Assembly: GCA_934647945.1 (NCBI GenBank)
Contig: CAKUFK010000010.1
Location: 34,673-98,672 of the forward strand
Source of the DNA: an uncultured Eubacteriales bacterium
GTDB taxonomy: Bacteria; Bacillota; Clostridia; Oscillospirales; Acutalibacteraceae
Reading direction: 5' to 3'
Length of the DNA stretch: 64,000 nt
Position 1 is the first letter of the stretch. Every line of letters begins with the position of its first letter. The notes beneath the pieces were generated by a model that was not told the DNA's origin, did not search any database, and saw only the letters and a list, made by a program, of their open reading frames with translations. Below, piece after piece: positions 51,608-61,600 of this stretch. Position numbers and translations under genes: made by a program.

Positions 51608-52777
51608 ATGCCCTCTACCCCTCCCGCACGCACCCTGTCCGCCATCCGGCAGGACATCGATCAGATCGACCAGGAGCTGCTCGGCCTGCTCCTCCGGCGG
51701 ATGGATTGCTCCAAAGAGGTGGCCGCCTACAAGCTCGCCAACGGCCTGCCGGTACTGAATATTGGCCGGGAGCAGGAGATCCTCGACCGGATACGCCAAA
51801 ACGCCGGCAGTGAATATGGCGATGCCGCCGCCCTGATTTTTTCCGCCGTCATGGATGTCTCCCGCGGCCTCCAGCACCGCCGGATGGCGGGAGGACAGCC
51901 TCTGCGGGACCGCCTGGCATCCGCTTCAAACGCGCTGATCCCCCCCGCCGAGGCCCGGGTGGCCTGTTCCGGCCGGGCGGGCGCCTATGCTCACGAAGCC
52001 GCCTGCCGTCTCTTCCCAGGCGGGCCGCTGCCGCGGTTCGTCTCTTCCTTTGCAGAGGTGTTCGCCGCTGTGGAAGAGGGATCCGCCGATTATGGGGTGG
52101 TTCCGGTGGAAAACTCCTCCACCGGCTCGGTTCATGAAGTCTACGATTTGATGATGCAGTCACAGTTCTCCATCGCCGCGGCAGCCGAGCTGCCGGTTCA
52201 GCATTGCCTGCTCGGCATCCGGGGCGCGGATCCTGCCGCCCTGCGGACGGTTTATTCCCATCCGCAGGCCCTGTCCCAGTGCTCGGCCTATTTGGCCGCC
52301 CGGGGCCTGGAAGTCCGCCCATACAGCAATACCGCCGCTGCCGCCGAAATGGTGGCCGCCGCCGGCGATCCCCATATGGGGGCCGTCGCATCCCGTGTGG
52401 CGGGGGAATTATACAATTTGGATATATTAGATGAAAATATACAAAACGTGTCCGAAAACACCACCCGTTTTCTAGCCATCTCCTCCCGCCTGACCCTGCC
52501 CCCCGACGCGGACCGCATCAGCCTCATTTTCACGCTTCCCCATGTAACCGGGTCTCTCTACCGGACCCTTGCCCGTTTTGCCATGCAGGGGCTCAACCTC
52601 ACCAAACTGGAAAGCCGCCCGGTGAAAAATGGGGAATTTGAATATGCTTTTTATCTGGATTTTGAGGGGAATCTCGGCCGTGCCGCTACAGTGGACCTGC
52701 TTTGCGCCTTATCGGAAGACATGCCGGTCTTTACATTTTTAGGGAATTACCGGGAGCTGTCCGCCCGCCGGCCATGA
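51608..52777 (+). CDS. pheA: Bifunctional chorismate mutase/prephenate dehydratase
   Basis: 389 residues. The N-terminal AroQ mutase is IRQDIDQIDQELLGLLLRRM with KEVAAYKLANG. The dehydratase domain has VPVENSSTGSVHEVYDLMMQ and the ACT regulatory domain begins ISLIFTLPHVTGSLYRTLAR with LTKLESRP, the Phe-binding motif. GGAAAGG precedes ATG 51608 (ATG 51599 would leave no spacing). End of the aromatic operon. Confidence 0.96.
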   Translation: MPSTPPARTLSAIRQDIDQIDQELLGLLLRRMDCSKEVAAYKLANGLPVLNIGREQEILDRIRQNAGSEYGDAAALIFSAVMDVSRGLQHRRMAGGQPLRDRLASASNALIPPAEARVACSGRAGAYAHEAACRLFPGGPLPRFVSSFAEVFAAVEEGSADYGVVPVENSSTGSVHEVYDLMMQSQFSIAAAAELPVQHCLLGIRGADPAALRTVYSHPQALSQCSAYLAARGLEVRPYSNTAAAAEMVAAAGDPHMGAVASRVAGELYNLDILDENIQNVSENTTRFLAISSRLTLPPDADRISLIFTLPHVTGSLYRTLARFAMQGLNLTKLESRPVKNGEFEYAFYLDFEGNLGRAATVDLLCALSEDMPVFTFLGNYRELSARRP

Positions 52778-52961
52778 CGGTGCTTGTGAGGTGGCGCCGC
52801 TGGCCGGTTTCCTGGGTTTTCCTCAAAAGTGAAGATTGGCTTAAGATACGACGAAGATCCCGTTGAAGGGCTTGTTTTTGCCCCCATGCCTGCGTATAAT
52901 GACGATAGCAGGCCAAAGCGGGATTTTCCCCGGCCAATCCAGAGAATTAGGAGATCTCATC

Positions 52962-53672
52962 ATGCAACGTCCTCTGCAGCGCCCCAATCGCCTGACGTCC
53001 CGGCTGTATGCCTATCGGCATGCCGCCCTGTTTTTGATATTTTTATTGATCGTACAGCTGTTCAATGTGTTGGAACAGACGGTGGTCCCGCGTTTCTGGG
53101 TGGAATGTTCGCTTGACCAATACATACCGTTTATTCCTGTGTTTGTTGTACCATATGTATTTTGGTTTCTGTATGTCGGAGTAGGGCTCGTTTTCCTGTG
53201 TCTGTGGGATAAAGAGACCTTTGTTCCTACAATTTTTCTGCTATGTGCCGGTATGGCGATCGCCCTGCTGATCTACGCGGTGTTCCCCCATGGACAGCCG
53301 CTCCGGCCGGCCGTGACCGGCACCGACCCCTTCAGCGTGTTCATCCGGGACGTCATTTATGCCAACGATACCAACACCAACTGCTGCCCGAGTATCCATG
53401 TCTTAAACCAGCTGGCCGTACACGCGGGGATCTGCCACAGCCGCCGCCTCCAAAACCGGCGGGGAATCAAGGCCGCGTCCTTGGTTGCCACGGTGTTGGT
53501 CTGCGCCTCGACGATGCTGATTAAACAGCATTCGATCCTCGATGTCGCCGCGGCGCTGCTTTTGGAGCTGCCCCTCTACTGGCTCTTCTTCCGCAGCCGG
53601 CTGCGCCTCCGCCTCGAGCGCCTTTTTTCAGATGGCAAGGCTCCGGTCTCCACTGCGGCAGCAATCCGCTGA
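52962..53672 (+). CDS. PAP2-superfamily membrane phosphatase
   Basis: 236 residues, five to six membrane segments. PAP2 motifs: NTNCCPSIHVLNQLAVHAG (PSxH) and KQHSILDVAAALLLELPLY (Sx2H-x3-D type). Probably dephosphorylates a lipid phosphate or undecaprenyl pyrophosphate. TTAGGAGATC precedes the ATG. Single gene with a terminator. Confidence 0.87.
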   Translation: MQRPLQRPNRLTSRLYAYRHAALFLIFLLIVQLFNVLEQTVVPRFWVECSLDQYIPFIPVFVVPYVFWFLYVGVGLVFLCLWDKETFVPTIFLLCAGMAIALLIYAVFPHGQPLRPAVTGTDPFSVFIRDVIYANDTNTNCCPSIHVLNQLAVHAGICHSRRLQNRRGIKAASLVATVLVCASTMLIKQHSILDVAAALLLELPLYWLFFRSRLRLRLERLFSDGKAPVSTAAAIR

Positions 53673-53715
53673 CAGGACGTATCGCCAGGGCCGCATATCG
53701 ATTCTCACATACGCT

Positions 53716-53754
53716 ATCCCGGGAACGGTTGAAACCGTTTCCCGGGATTTTTTT
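53716..53754 (+). terminator. Terminator of the PAP2 gene
   Basis: ATCCCGGGAACGGTT / AACCGTTTCCCGGGAT (one bulge), then TTTTTTC. Confidence 0.92.
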
Positions 53755-53824
53755 CATTTCCTCTTGCATTTCCCGTACATTCTCCTTACAATGGAGACAA
53801 CGCAAGGAAAGGGGTTTGATCCGG

Positions 53825-54649
53825 TTGAAACTGCAATATCTCGGCACGGCCGCTGCGGAGGCTTTCCCTGGCGTCTTCTGTCACTGCGAAACTTGTCAGA
53901 AGGCTCGGAAACTCGGCGGTAAAAACATCCGCCGCCGCTCCGGCATGGTGGTCAACGACACCACCCTGATCGATTTCCCACCCGATATTTACGCTCTCTC
54001 TCTCGAATTCGGCCTGGACCTCGGGTCGGTCACCGATTTGGTTGTGACCCATTCCCATGAGGACCACTTCGACGTGGATGAACTGTCCATGCGTCAAAAC
54101 GGCCTGTTCTGCCACCTCGGCGAGGACGCGCCGCCCTTGCGGGTACACGGCAACGACGGTGTCGAGCGGTCGCTCAAAAAGGCTGGGATGGACACCCGCC
54201 CTTATCTCGATTTTTCACCGCTGACCTACTTTGAACCGCTCCGGCTTCCGAACGGCCTGGTGTTCACCCCTCTGCCCGCCAGCCACGCCAAAGGGGAAAA
54301 CGCCTGCATCTTCCTCGTCGAAGATGGATCCCGCCGTATCCTTTACGCTCACGACACCGGCTTGTTCCCGGAAGAGGATTATCCCTTCCTGCAGGGAAAA
54401 AGCTTGGATTTTGTCTCCTTTGACTGCTGCAATGGCAGCGGTTCAGGCGGATTTTACGGCCATATGGGAATGCCGGAATGCCGTCAGGTAGCCGCCCGCC
54501 TCCGGGCAGAGGGGTGCATCCGTCCGGATACCCGGCTGGTTCTCAACCATTTTTCCCACAACTGTGGCGACTTGCACGAGGAGCTCGAGGCCAAAGCCGC
54601 CAAGGACGGCTTCGAGGTGGCCTACGACGGCATGATCGTGACGCTTTGA
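53825..54649 (+). CDS. MBL-fold hydrolase, PhnP-like
   Basis: 274 residues from TTG 53825 (AAGGAAAGGGG upstream). The zinc site is THSHEDHFDVDEL, with PASHAKGENACIF, LYAHDTGLF and LVLNHFSHNCG later. N-terminal FCHCETCQKARKLGGKNIRR holds a Cys pair as in PhnP-type phosphodiesterases. No phn genes are near, so the substrate is open. Confidence 0.85.
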   Translation: MKLQYLGTAAAEAFPGVFCHCETCQKARKLGGKNIRRRSGMVVNDTTLIDFPPDIYALSLEFGLDLGSVTDLVVTHSHEDHFDVDELSMRQNGLFCHLGEDAPPLRVHGNDGVERSLKKAGMDTRPYLDFSPLTYFEPLRLPNGLVFTPLPASHAKGENACIFLVEDGSRRILYAHDTGLFPEEDYPFLQGKSLDFVSFDCCNGSGSGGFYGHMGMPECRQVAARLRAEGCIRPDTRLVLNHFSHNCGDLHEELEAKAAKDGFEVAYDGMIVTL

Positions 54650-54669
54650 CATTAAGCCCCGAACATAAA

Positions 54670-54703
54670 GAAACCGGCGTCCGTTCGAGCGGACGCCGGT
54701 TTC
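54670..54703. terminator. Bidirectional terminator
   Basis: GAAACCGGCGTCCG / CGGACGCCGGTTTC with a TTCGAG loop, between convergent genes. Confidence 0.85.
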
Positions 54704-54724
54704 TTATATTCGGGGTCCTGGGCG

Positions 54725-55357
54725 CTACTCCTGTTCGTCCAGCCGTCGTACAAAGGTCCCCCGCGCGACCGGGTTGCCTTGCCGGATGAGGGTAAAGCCC
54801 TGCCCCACGCAGAGGAAACGGGGAGGGATGTCCTTTATCTGGAGGAACGCGATTCCCGCTCCGCTGTTCCCATTCTTCCCGGCACGGATCTCCTGGAGGA
54901 TACAAGGGTAGGCGGCGGAGTCCGGCTGTCTGCCGGAAGGGTCAAAACACAAAGCCAATACGTCGCCGTCCAGCAGCCGTGGGACCCGTTCCCTGTCCGG
55001 CAGCGGGGCCAAATCCGCCCGAAAATGAGAATCCACTGGCAATTCCACGCCGTTTTCATACCGCACCAGCACAGCGCGAGGCAGCCCGTACAGCAAAACA
55101 GCGAAAGGGATGGAAACGACGCCAGCCCCCATCGCCATCAGCCACAACGGCTCCCGCGTCAGGAAGGCAGGAACACACAGCAGGAGAACGGCCAAGACGT
55201 AAAGGATCGGGAAGGCACTCTCCTTCTGTTTGGGGCAGTAGGAACGGTGACAGGCGGGACAAACGCCGGCATCTCCTTGCCAGCGGCGCCTCTGGAACAC
55301 CTTGTCGATCGCGGGGATGCATTCCGTCCCGCACCAGGGACAACGGCATTTCTTCAT
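54725..55357 (-). CDS. Zinc-ribbon membrane protein of unknown function
   Basis: 210 residues. Zinc ribbon CPWCGTEC ... CPACHRSYC in the first 42 residues, two membrane segments (ILYVLAVLLLCVPAFL and LMAMGAGVVSIPFAVLLYG), then a beta-rich soluble domain. GGAGGAGACCT precedes the ATG. Similar uncharacterised proteins occur in Oscillospiraceae. Confidence 0.72.
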   Translation of the reverse strand: MKKCRCPWCGTECIPAIDKVFQRRRWQGDAGVCPACHRSYCPKQKESAFPILYVLAVLLLCVPAFLTREPLWLMAMGAGVVSIPFAVLLYGLPRAVLVRYENGVELPVDSHFRADLAPLPDRERVPRLLDGDVLALCFDPSGRQPDSAAYPCILQEIRAGKNGNSGAGIAFLQIKDIPPRFLCVGQGFTLIRQGNPVARGTFVRRLDEQE

Positions 55358-55472
55358 AGGTCTCCTCCTGTCATCCGATGAGCTGTGCGGCGGCACAGTC
55401 GGCGTTTTTCACGGCCGGGATGCGCAACATTATACATAAGGGCGGCGGCCTCGGGGGCGGGCGGTCATACTG

Positions 55473-55973
55473 TCACACCTGTTTTATACGTTGAATTTTT
55501 GTCTGCCAATATTCACTCATGTGGAAAGACGGATCCTCCGTCACCTCCGGGCCGAGAAACGCGGGAGGGACAAACGCCTCCGATTCCTCCACCGACCCGA
55601 ATTCCACCTCCGCGTAATAGAACCCGCCCGGTTCCTCCCCGTCTACCAGGCTACACTCCAGCCGGTGGCCGTCGGGCAGGGCGTAGACGCGGTAGTCCTT
55701 ACGGATCATAGGGGCGGGCAGGAGCTCCCGAAGCTGCAAAAAGGTCGCCTCCTCGAGCGGCAGTTCGATTTCCTGCCGCACCAGGGTTCCCTCCCCCTTG
55801 AAGGTAAGGGTGTACGTGGTTCTCCTCTCCGGGCGACGGGCCTCCGCCGCCCGGATCCGCACCGTCGGCGACGTGGCGAGGTAGCCCTGACAAACCACCG
55901 CTTCCTTCACGAGCGGCCAGCCTTCCTCCTCACCCGGGAAACGGTCGATCCGGTACTTGCGTTCGATTTCCAT
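55473..55973 (-). CDS. CYTH-domain protein (triphosphate tunnel enzyme)
   Basis: 166 residues. MEIERKYRID is the ExExK triphosphate-binding motif (Glu2, Glu4, Lys6), followed by QGYLATSPTVRIR and TYTLTFKGEG. Cytoplasmic triphosphatase or adenylate-cyclase-like activity. GGGGGAAGG precedes the ATG. Confidence 0.92.
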   Translation of the reverse strand: MEIERKYRIDRFPGEEEGWPLVKEAVVCQGYLATSPTVRIRAAEARRPERRTTYTLTFKGEGTLVRQEIELPLEEATFLQLRELLPAPMIRKDYRVYALPDGHRLECSLVDGEEPGGFYYAEVEFGSVEESEAFVPPAFLGPEVTEDPSFHMSEYWQTKIQRIKQV

Positions 55974-56054
55974 ATGGCCTTCCCCCTGTACAAATACGAT
56001 TCAAATGCGGCGTCCATCCTGCATTCCATCCGGGCCAACCGGTTCCCCTGGCCG

Positions 56055-57431
56055 TCATCCGGTTTCCCGCACCACCGTGACGGTGGGGATGCCCCAGCCC
56101 GGCAGTCGTCGGGCCAGCTCCGGCCCGATCTCCTCCCCCGGAACCACCGCCGCAATGCCGGGCGGGCAGGGGCAGATGCTCCGGGCCGCGATCCGGCCGG
56201 CGGCTTCTCCAGACGGGATCTCGTCAGTTTCCATCAGCGCCGCCAGCCGCAACGGCATCCGTTTTGCCGGGATGCCGCATCCAAACGGGTCAAACACCTC
56301 CGGATCCGTTTCCCGAATACACAGCTCCGGAACCCGCCGGATCGCTTTGTCCAGCCGCCGGATATCCTCCTCCGTATTGAAAGGGGTCACGATAAACACC
56401 ACCATGCGGGCGTCCGCGTGTTCCGGTTCGCATCCGCAGCGCCGGAACGCCTCCGCCGCCCGGATACCTGAGAGCCCGAGTCCCACGGTACCCAGGGTCA
56501 GGCGGGCCGGGTCGAAGCCGTCCCCGCCCGGTGCCAGGAAACCCGCGGCCTCCGCGGTGCGGCGGAGAGCCGAGAGCCGCTGTGCCGTAGTCCGATAGGC
56601 GTCCGGCCCTTCCCGCCGCCACCAAGCCTGCGCCTGATCGATAGAGGCGAGAACCGGAAAGGAGGGCGACGTAGAGCCGAACAGCGCCATCACCATCTTG
56701 GCCCGGCGGCGGAGCAGGGGGGCCTCCGTTTGCCCCCTCCATCCGCCGGAGAGATGCAGCACCGCCCCGCCGGTGAGCACCGGCAGGGTCTTGTGCCAGG
56801 AATCCGCCGTCATATCCGCGCCGAGCATCAAAGGATGGAGGCCGAACGCCCCAAGATGGCTGCCGTGCGCGTTATCCACCAGAAGCGGGATGCCCCGGCC
56901 GTGGCAGAGGGCCGCCATCCCAGCAACATCGGCCAGCCGCCCGGTGTAATCCGGGCTTGTAATATATACGGCACGTATATCGTTGTTTGTTTTCAACTTT
57001 TCGTCCAAGTTTTCCACTGCCAGCCGGCAGCCAAGGCCGTCGCCAAATTCCGGCCACAGCCAGACCGGCTCCAGCCCCAGCAAAACAGCGGTATTCACCG
57101 CACTGCGATGGGCGTTGCGCGCCATCAGGATCCGTCCGCCTGCCCCGCCGCAGGCGAGAAGCAGCATGGTCTGGATACACAGGGTGCACCCTCCCGCGCT
57201 GTAGAAGGAATCGCCCGCTCCGAAGGCCTCGGCGCAAAGGCGCTCCGACGCTTCGATCGCATCCCCACCGTCGTACAGGCTGCCGGTATCGGGCAGCTCG
57301 GTCAGGTCGAACGCCGCCGCACAGCCGGGCTCCAGGCGCCCCTTGTGCCCGGGCGTATGGAAAGAGGCCGTCCCACGGGCGGCATGCCGCCTCAGCGCGT
57401 CGAGAAGCGGGACCATCTCCGGCTCAGACAT
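56055..57431 (-). CDS. Orn/Lys/Arg decarboxylase-family PLP enzyme
   Basis: 458 residues from ATG 57431. PLP Lys in ADMTADSWHKTLPVLTGGAV; SFHTPGHKGRLEPG near the N-terminus and SAGGCTLCIQTMLLLACGG are family motifs. Clostridial members of this length decarboxylate lysine or arginine, though some have other roles. It overlaps the end of the alanine-racemase-like gene by 8 bp and is translated from the same message. Confidence 0.9.
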   Translation of the reverse strand: MSEPEMVPLLDALRRHAARGTASFHTPGHKGRLEPGCAAAFDLTELPDTGSLYDGGDAIEASERLCAEAFGAGDSFYSAGGCTLCIQTMLLLACGGAGGRILMARNAHRSAVNTAVLLGLEPVWLWPEFGDGLGCRLAVENLDEKLKTNNDIRAVYITSPDYTGRLADVAGMAALCHGRGIPLLVDNAHGSHLGAFGLHPLMLGADMTADSWHKTLPVLTGGAVLHLSGGWRGQTEAPLLRRRAKMVMALFGSTSPSFPVLASIDQAQAWWRREGPDAYRTTAQRLSALRRTAEAAGFLAPGGDGFDPARLTLGTVGLGLSGIRAAEAFRRCGCEPEHADARMVVFIVTPFNTEEDIRRLDKAIRRVPELCIRETDPEVFDPFGCGIPAKRMPLRLAALMETDEIPSGEAAGRIAARSICPCPPGIAAVVPGEEIGPELARRLPGWGIPTVTVVRETG

Positions 57432-58470
57432 AATCACGCCGGGTCAGGGCGCTGACATGCAGCGGGTTCGCATCAAAGGAGACGATGTCCCCCGGCGCAC
57501 ATTCCGCCGTGGTCACATCCACCGTCAGGGCGGTCAGCCCCGCCCGCCCGATCACATTGAGGCGCTTGCCGTTGATTTCACAGACCTCTTTTTTCCGGAA
57601 GAAAAAGCCCCGCTTGTCCGGCGGCGAGACAAACAGGCCGTCACACAATCCCGCCGGAACGATCGCCACCCGGGTGGCCTTTCGGATCTTGCGGCGTCCG
57701 TCCGCCCCGACCGTGCTGCCGGCGGCCAACCATTTGATGTCACACACCTCGGACACACAGCGGCCGACCGGACGCAGATTGTGCCGGTCCCCCTGCGGCC
57801 CCCGCCCGAGCAGGTCCGCGCCGGTGCGCACGGCGCCCAGCCGCATCCGCGGGCAGAGGGCCGCCTGGGCCGTATCCGCCATATGGGTGATGCCGGGCTG
57901 AAGTCCCTCCCGCTCAATGGCGGTAATCACCTTCTGGAAATCCTTAAGCTGCTGCTCCTGGACCTTTGCCTTGGGCTTCGCGCCCGACGGCAAAATGGTG
58001 AACACGCCGGTGAGTTCCACGTTTTCCAGATGCTTAATGGTCTGCGCGGCCTTGGCTGCCTCCTGCGGCTCGAACCCGAACCGCCCGGTACCAAAGTCAA
58101 AGCAAAGCTGCACCCGGGCCCGGGTACGGAGCTTGCGGCTCAGGGAGCTGTAAAGCACGGCGCTGTCGTTGGAGCCGACGGCCCCGATGATATCGTGCTG
58201 CAGGATGGTGGCGATGTCCTCCTCATTGGCATACGGCGTCAGGAGCATCACGTCCACGCCCCGGACAGCCTCCGAAACCCGGACGGCTTCGTCCAGCCGG
58301 GAAACCGCCATCAGCCGCACGCCCTCTCCGGCGAGCAGTTTCGCCACCGCTACGTCGCCCAGCCCATAGGCGTTGGCCTCCAGCACAGGGATAAGCGGCG
58401 TCCCGCCCGCCTGTTTGTTGAGAATACGGTAATTGGCCAAAATCCGGTCGGTTTGTACAAGCAGGTTCAT
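57424..58470 (-). CDS. Alanine-racemase-like protein lacking the PLP lysine
   Basis: 348 residues, fold type III racemase by its sequence pattern. The PLP segment expected as VxKANAYGxG is PVLEANAYGLGD, with Glu31 in place of the Schiff-base Lys. The segment normally carrying the second catalytic Tyr (GYADGY) is AGLCDGLF. The rest, such as FDFGTGRFGFEPQEA and GAVRTGADLLGRG, is well kept. It is unlikely to racemise alanine by the usual mechanism. It overlaps the decarboxylase gene downstream. Confidence 0.85.
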   Translation of the reverse strand: MNLLVQTDRILANYRILNKQAGGTPLIPVLEANAYGLGDVAVAKLLAGEGVRLMAVSRLDEAVRVSEAVRGVDVMLLTPYANEEDIATILQHDIIGAVGSNDSAVLYSSLSRKLRTRARVQLCFDFGTGRFGFEPQEAAKAAQTIKHLENVELTGVFTILPSGAKPKAKVQEQQLKDFQKVITAIEREGLQPGITHMADTAQAALCPRMRLGAVRTGADLLGRGPQGDRHNLRPVGRCVSEVCDIKWLAAGSTVGADGRRKIRKATRVAIVPAGLCDGLFVSPPDKRGFFFRKKEVCEINGKRLNVIGRAGLTALTVDVTTAECAPGDIVSFDANPLHVSALTRRDYV

Positions 58471-58609
58471 GAACGGCCCCTCGTTTCCAACGTCAAATTT
58501 CGGCGGAAAAGCCCTCTTCCGCCCATAGCATAACTATACCGCTTTTTCGCTGCTGCGTCAATTCCCGCTCTTCGCCGTCCCGCAAATACTTTTCGGGGTA
58601 TAAAGCAGG

Positions 58610-58641
58610 CACACGGGACCGGCTTCCGCCTGTCCCGTGTG
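58610..58641 (-). terminator. Hairpin downstream of the GH116 gene
   Basis: CACACGGGAC / GTCCCGTGTG with a 12-base loop; on the minus strand CCTGCTTT follows, a weak T run. Confidence 0.6.
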
Positions 58642-58668
58642 TCCAAAATGAAGAGAGAGCGATGGGAA

Positions 58669-61600
58669 TTAGCCGCGCCGTTTCCGCCGCATGGCCTTGT
58701 ATGCAGCCAGCCCGATCACCCCGGCCGACCCCGCAGCCGCCAGAACCAGAGTCACATACAGCGGGAGCCTGGCCGACGTGTTGGGATTCTCGATATCCGA
58801 AGAGCCGCCGGAACCGCTGCCGCCCGGCACATCCTCGTCCCCCGGCCTTTGTACCCGCACGCCGCCGACCTTGGCGTCGCCTTCCATGACCAAAGCGGCC
58901 GTACCGGCTTTTGTCATAGTGTCCGCGGCAGAGAGCACCTTTCTGCCGTTGAGGGATACCGTAATCGTCCCCTCTTCCACCAGGATCACCAGGGTTTGCG
59001 AACCTTCCGTGAGGGCGGCGGCCGCTGTCCCGACGGTCCGGCCGTCCTTTTCCAGCGTCACCGCGCCGCTGCCGTCCAGGGTCAGGGCATATCCGCCGGT
59101 GCCGTCCTCTGCGGCGCCCCAGATCCAGCCCGCCGACGCATTTTCCGCAAGCTCCGCCTCAAGGGTGGTCTTCTGCTCGTGGAGCTGGAGATACCGCCGG
59201 GCCAGCAGGGTCCGGCCGTCCTCTTTGCTTGTCACCAGGCCGGTATCGTTGATGACGGCCAGCCCGCTTATCGTATCCCAAGCGGTCTGATCTCCGTATG
59301 CAAACGTCTCGTCGAAGGTGAAGATGCGGGAAATTTGAGCCGTCACCGCGCAGGAAACCACGCTTCCCGTTTCCACCTCCGTACCTTCTTCAAAGGAAAC
59401 CGATACGCAGCTCCCCTCCCGCTTCCAAGAGGCGCCGACCGCTCTGCCGTCAACAGCGACTTTTAACTCCAGCCCATCGGCGGATTCCGCAAGCTCCTCC
59501 GGCAGATACATCCGGAATGTCTTGAGCCCGAGTTTGCCGTAACGGACCTCGACGGTGTTGGTCTGCCGGAAGCTGGTGCCGTCCACTGTACGCTTCTGGG
59601 TGGCGGTGCCGAAGCTGTCCCCACTCGCATAAAAGCCGCGGAAATCCTCAGAATCGATGTTGGGCTGGAAGCCGAGCAAGCCGGCCTGTCTGTCTTTTTC
59701 AATGCCGCTCGCCGCCTCCAAAAGGCCGTAAGCCATCATCGACCGGGCGTAATAGCTGCCGAGCTCCCGCTCGTTGAGGGGATCGAAATCCTTGCCGTCA
59801 TAACGGGAACGGACCGCCCACACCGTGGCGAGGGCTTTATCGATATTGCCGGCATAAAGCAGGTTGATGGCATTGCTGTATTCAGCGCCGGACCAGGCTT
59901 CCCCTTGGTACATCAGGGTCCCGCTGCCGCCCTTGGGCCAGGTACAGACCAGGGTGGCCGGATCATCCGCCTTAGCGTACACGCGGTCAAGGTTGTTGCC
60001 CTGCGCCCGATACCGGCTCCCGACCGGGTAAAAGAAGTTGTACTTGAACGCGGCGTTGGTCTGGGACCGCATATGCGACGTGTCCAGAGAATCACCGAGC
60101 CCGTACAGATACATATGGGTCTGGCCGAGGAGGGTATCGGTCAGGATCCCCTCGTTGGTGGTACGGGCGTCGCTGACCCCCGTCCCGCCGCCGATCTGCT
60201 CATAATATTCCCCGTTCCAGGTGGCAGCGTCCAGGGCAGGAGCCCCTTTATCGTAAATACCGGCATAGCGCTCCGCCGCCTGGGTGTCGCCGAGCAGGCA
60301 CGCGATCCGCTCCGCCGCCTTCAAGGCACCGAGATACATCGCTCCGATGCGCACCGTCGTGCCGTCCATCGCCCGGTCATAGGTCATCCGGACCGAGGCC
60401 TTTTCGCAGACGCCGTCCTGGTTGGGATCGTAATTCCGGATACAGGCCTCCATCATCTTTTCGATGTTCGGCCAGATCGAGGCAATCCAGGCGGTATCGG
60501 GCATATTCTGATTGAGCCGATACGCCAGCATCACGCTCGCGAACATCCCATCCATGGCTGGGAAGGTTCCGGTAGTGTCGGCCGGGATGTTTCCCAGCCG
60601 GTTGTAGAGCAGTCCGCCCGGCTGCTGCTGCGCCGTAAAATCCTGTTTCTTCCAGCGGGCAGCAATTTCGGGATATAGATCAAAAAAGCCCTCCGCATAG
60701 CTCCAGACATGCTGGCAGTTGCCCTCGCAGTTGCCTTCTCCCAGACGGCCGTCGCTGCCCTCCCAGCCATAAGGCGTCCCGTCCTTGGCAATGTAGAAAG
60801 TGGGAGAACGCAGCACATCCATCGTGGACGCCGCCGCGTCGACGAGATAATACGGCAGAGAGGTGTCGTACAAGCTGTCATGATAGGCCTTGGTGTTACT
60901 GTGCAGCTCCTCATAACGGGCGGCGAGGTCGGCCACCACGTCCTCTACATTCTCATAAAAGGCCGCGTAGCGCCGCCCGATATCGGTGTGGTCCTTGCCC
61001 CACAGATTGTCGGCGAAGAAATGAGGGAAATACCATGTATAGGCGAAACGCACGACCTTGGTTTCCCCCGGCTGAAGCCGGACGCTCTCGCTCAGGCCGG
61101 CCACCGCATCGGTGCCGGCTGCCGTCTGTTTGCCGTCGAGCTCACCATCCGCCTCCATCTGGTCGAAGAGCGCCCGGACTGTCTGCCCTCCCGCGGTATA
61201 TCCCGCATCGCCCGAAGGAGACCAGAGCGCGAGGCTGCCGTTGCCGAGGCTAACATCCTCCCGATCGTTTTCCAGCAGGATATAGGTGCCGGACGCATCC
61301 GTCACCACCCGGTTGGAACGGTCCCCCTCCAGTCCGTTGGCCAGGGTGGAAAGGACCGAGGCGGTCACCTCTTTACTCGAGGTGTTGGTCAGCACGATCT
61401 GAAAGACCCCTGCGGGAATCACGGAATCCCGTTCATTGAGGGGGACCATGGGGCTGAACATCTGCAGCTGGACATCCACCGGCAACGCGGTATCGAAGTC
61501 ATAATAGCCGAACGGGTATTCCATAACGGCACGGACCTCATCCGCCGTACAGAGCGGCAGGCCATAGGGATTGGATTCATGGCCCACGATGTGCCAGCCC

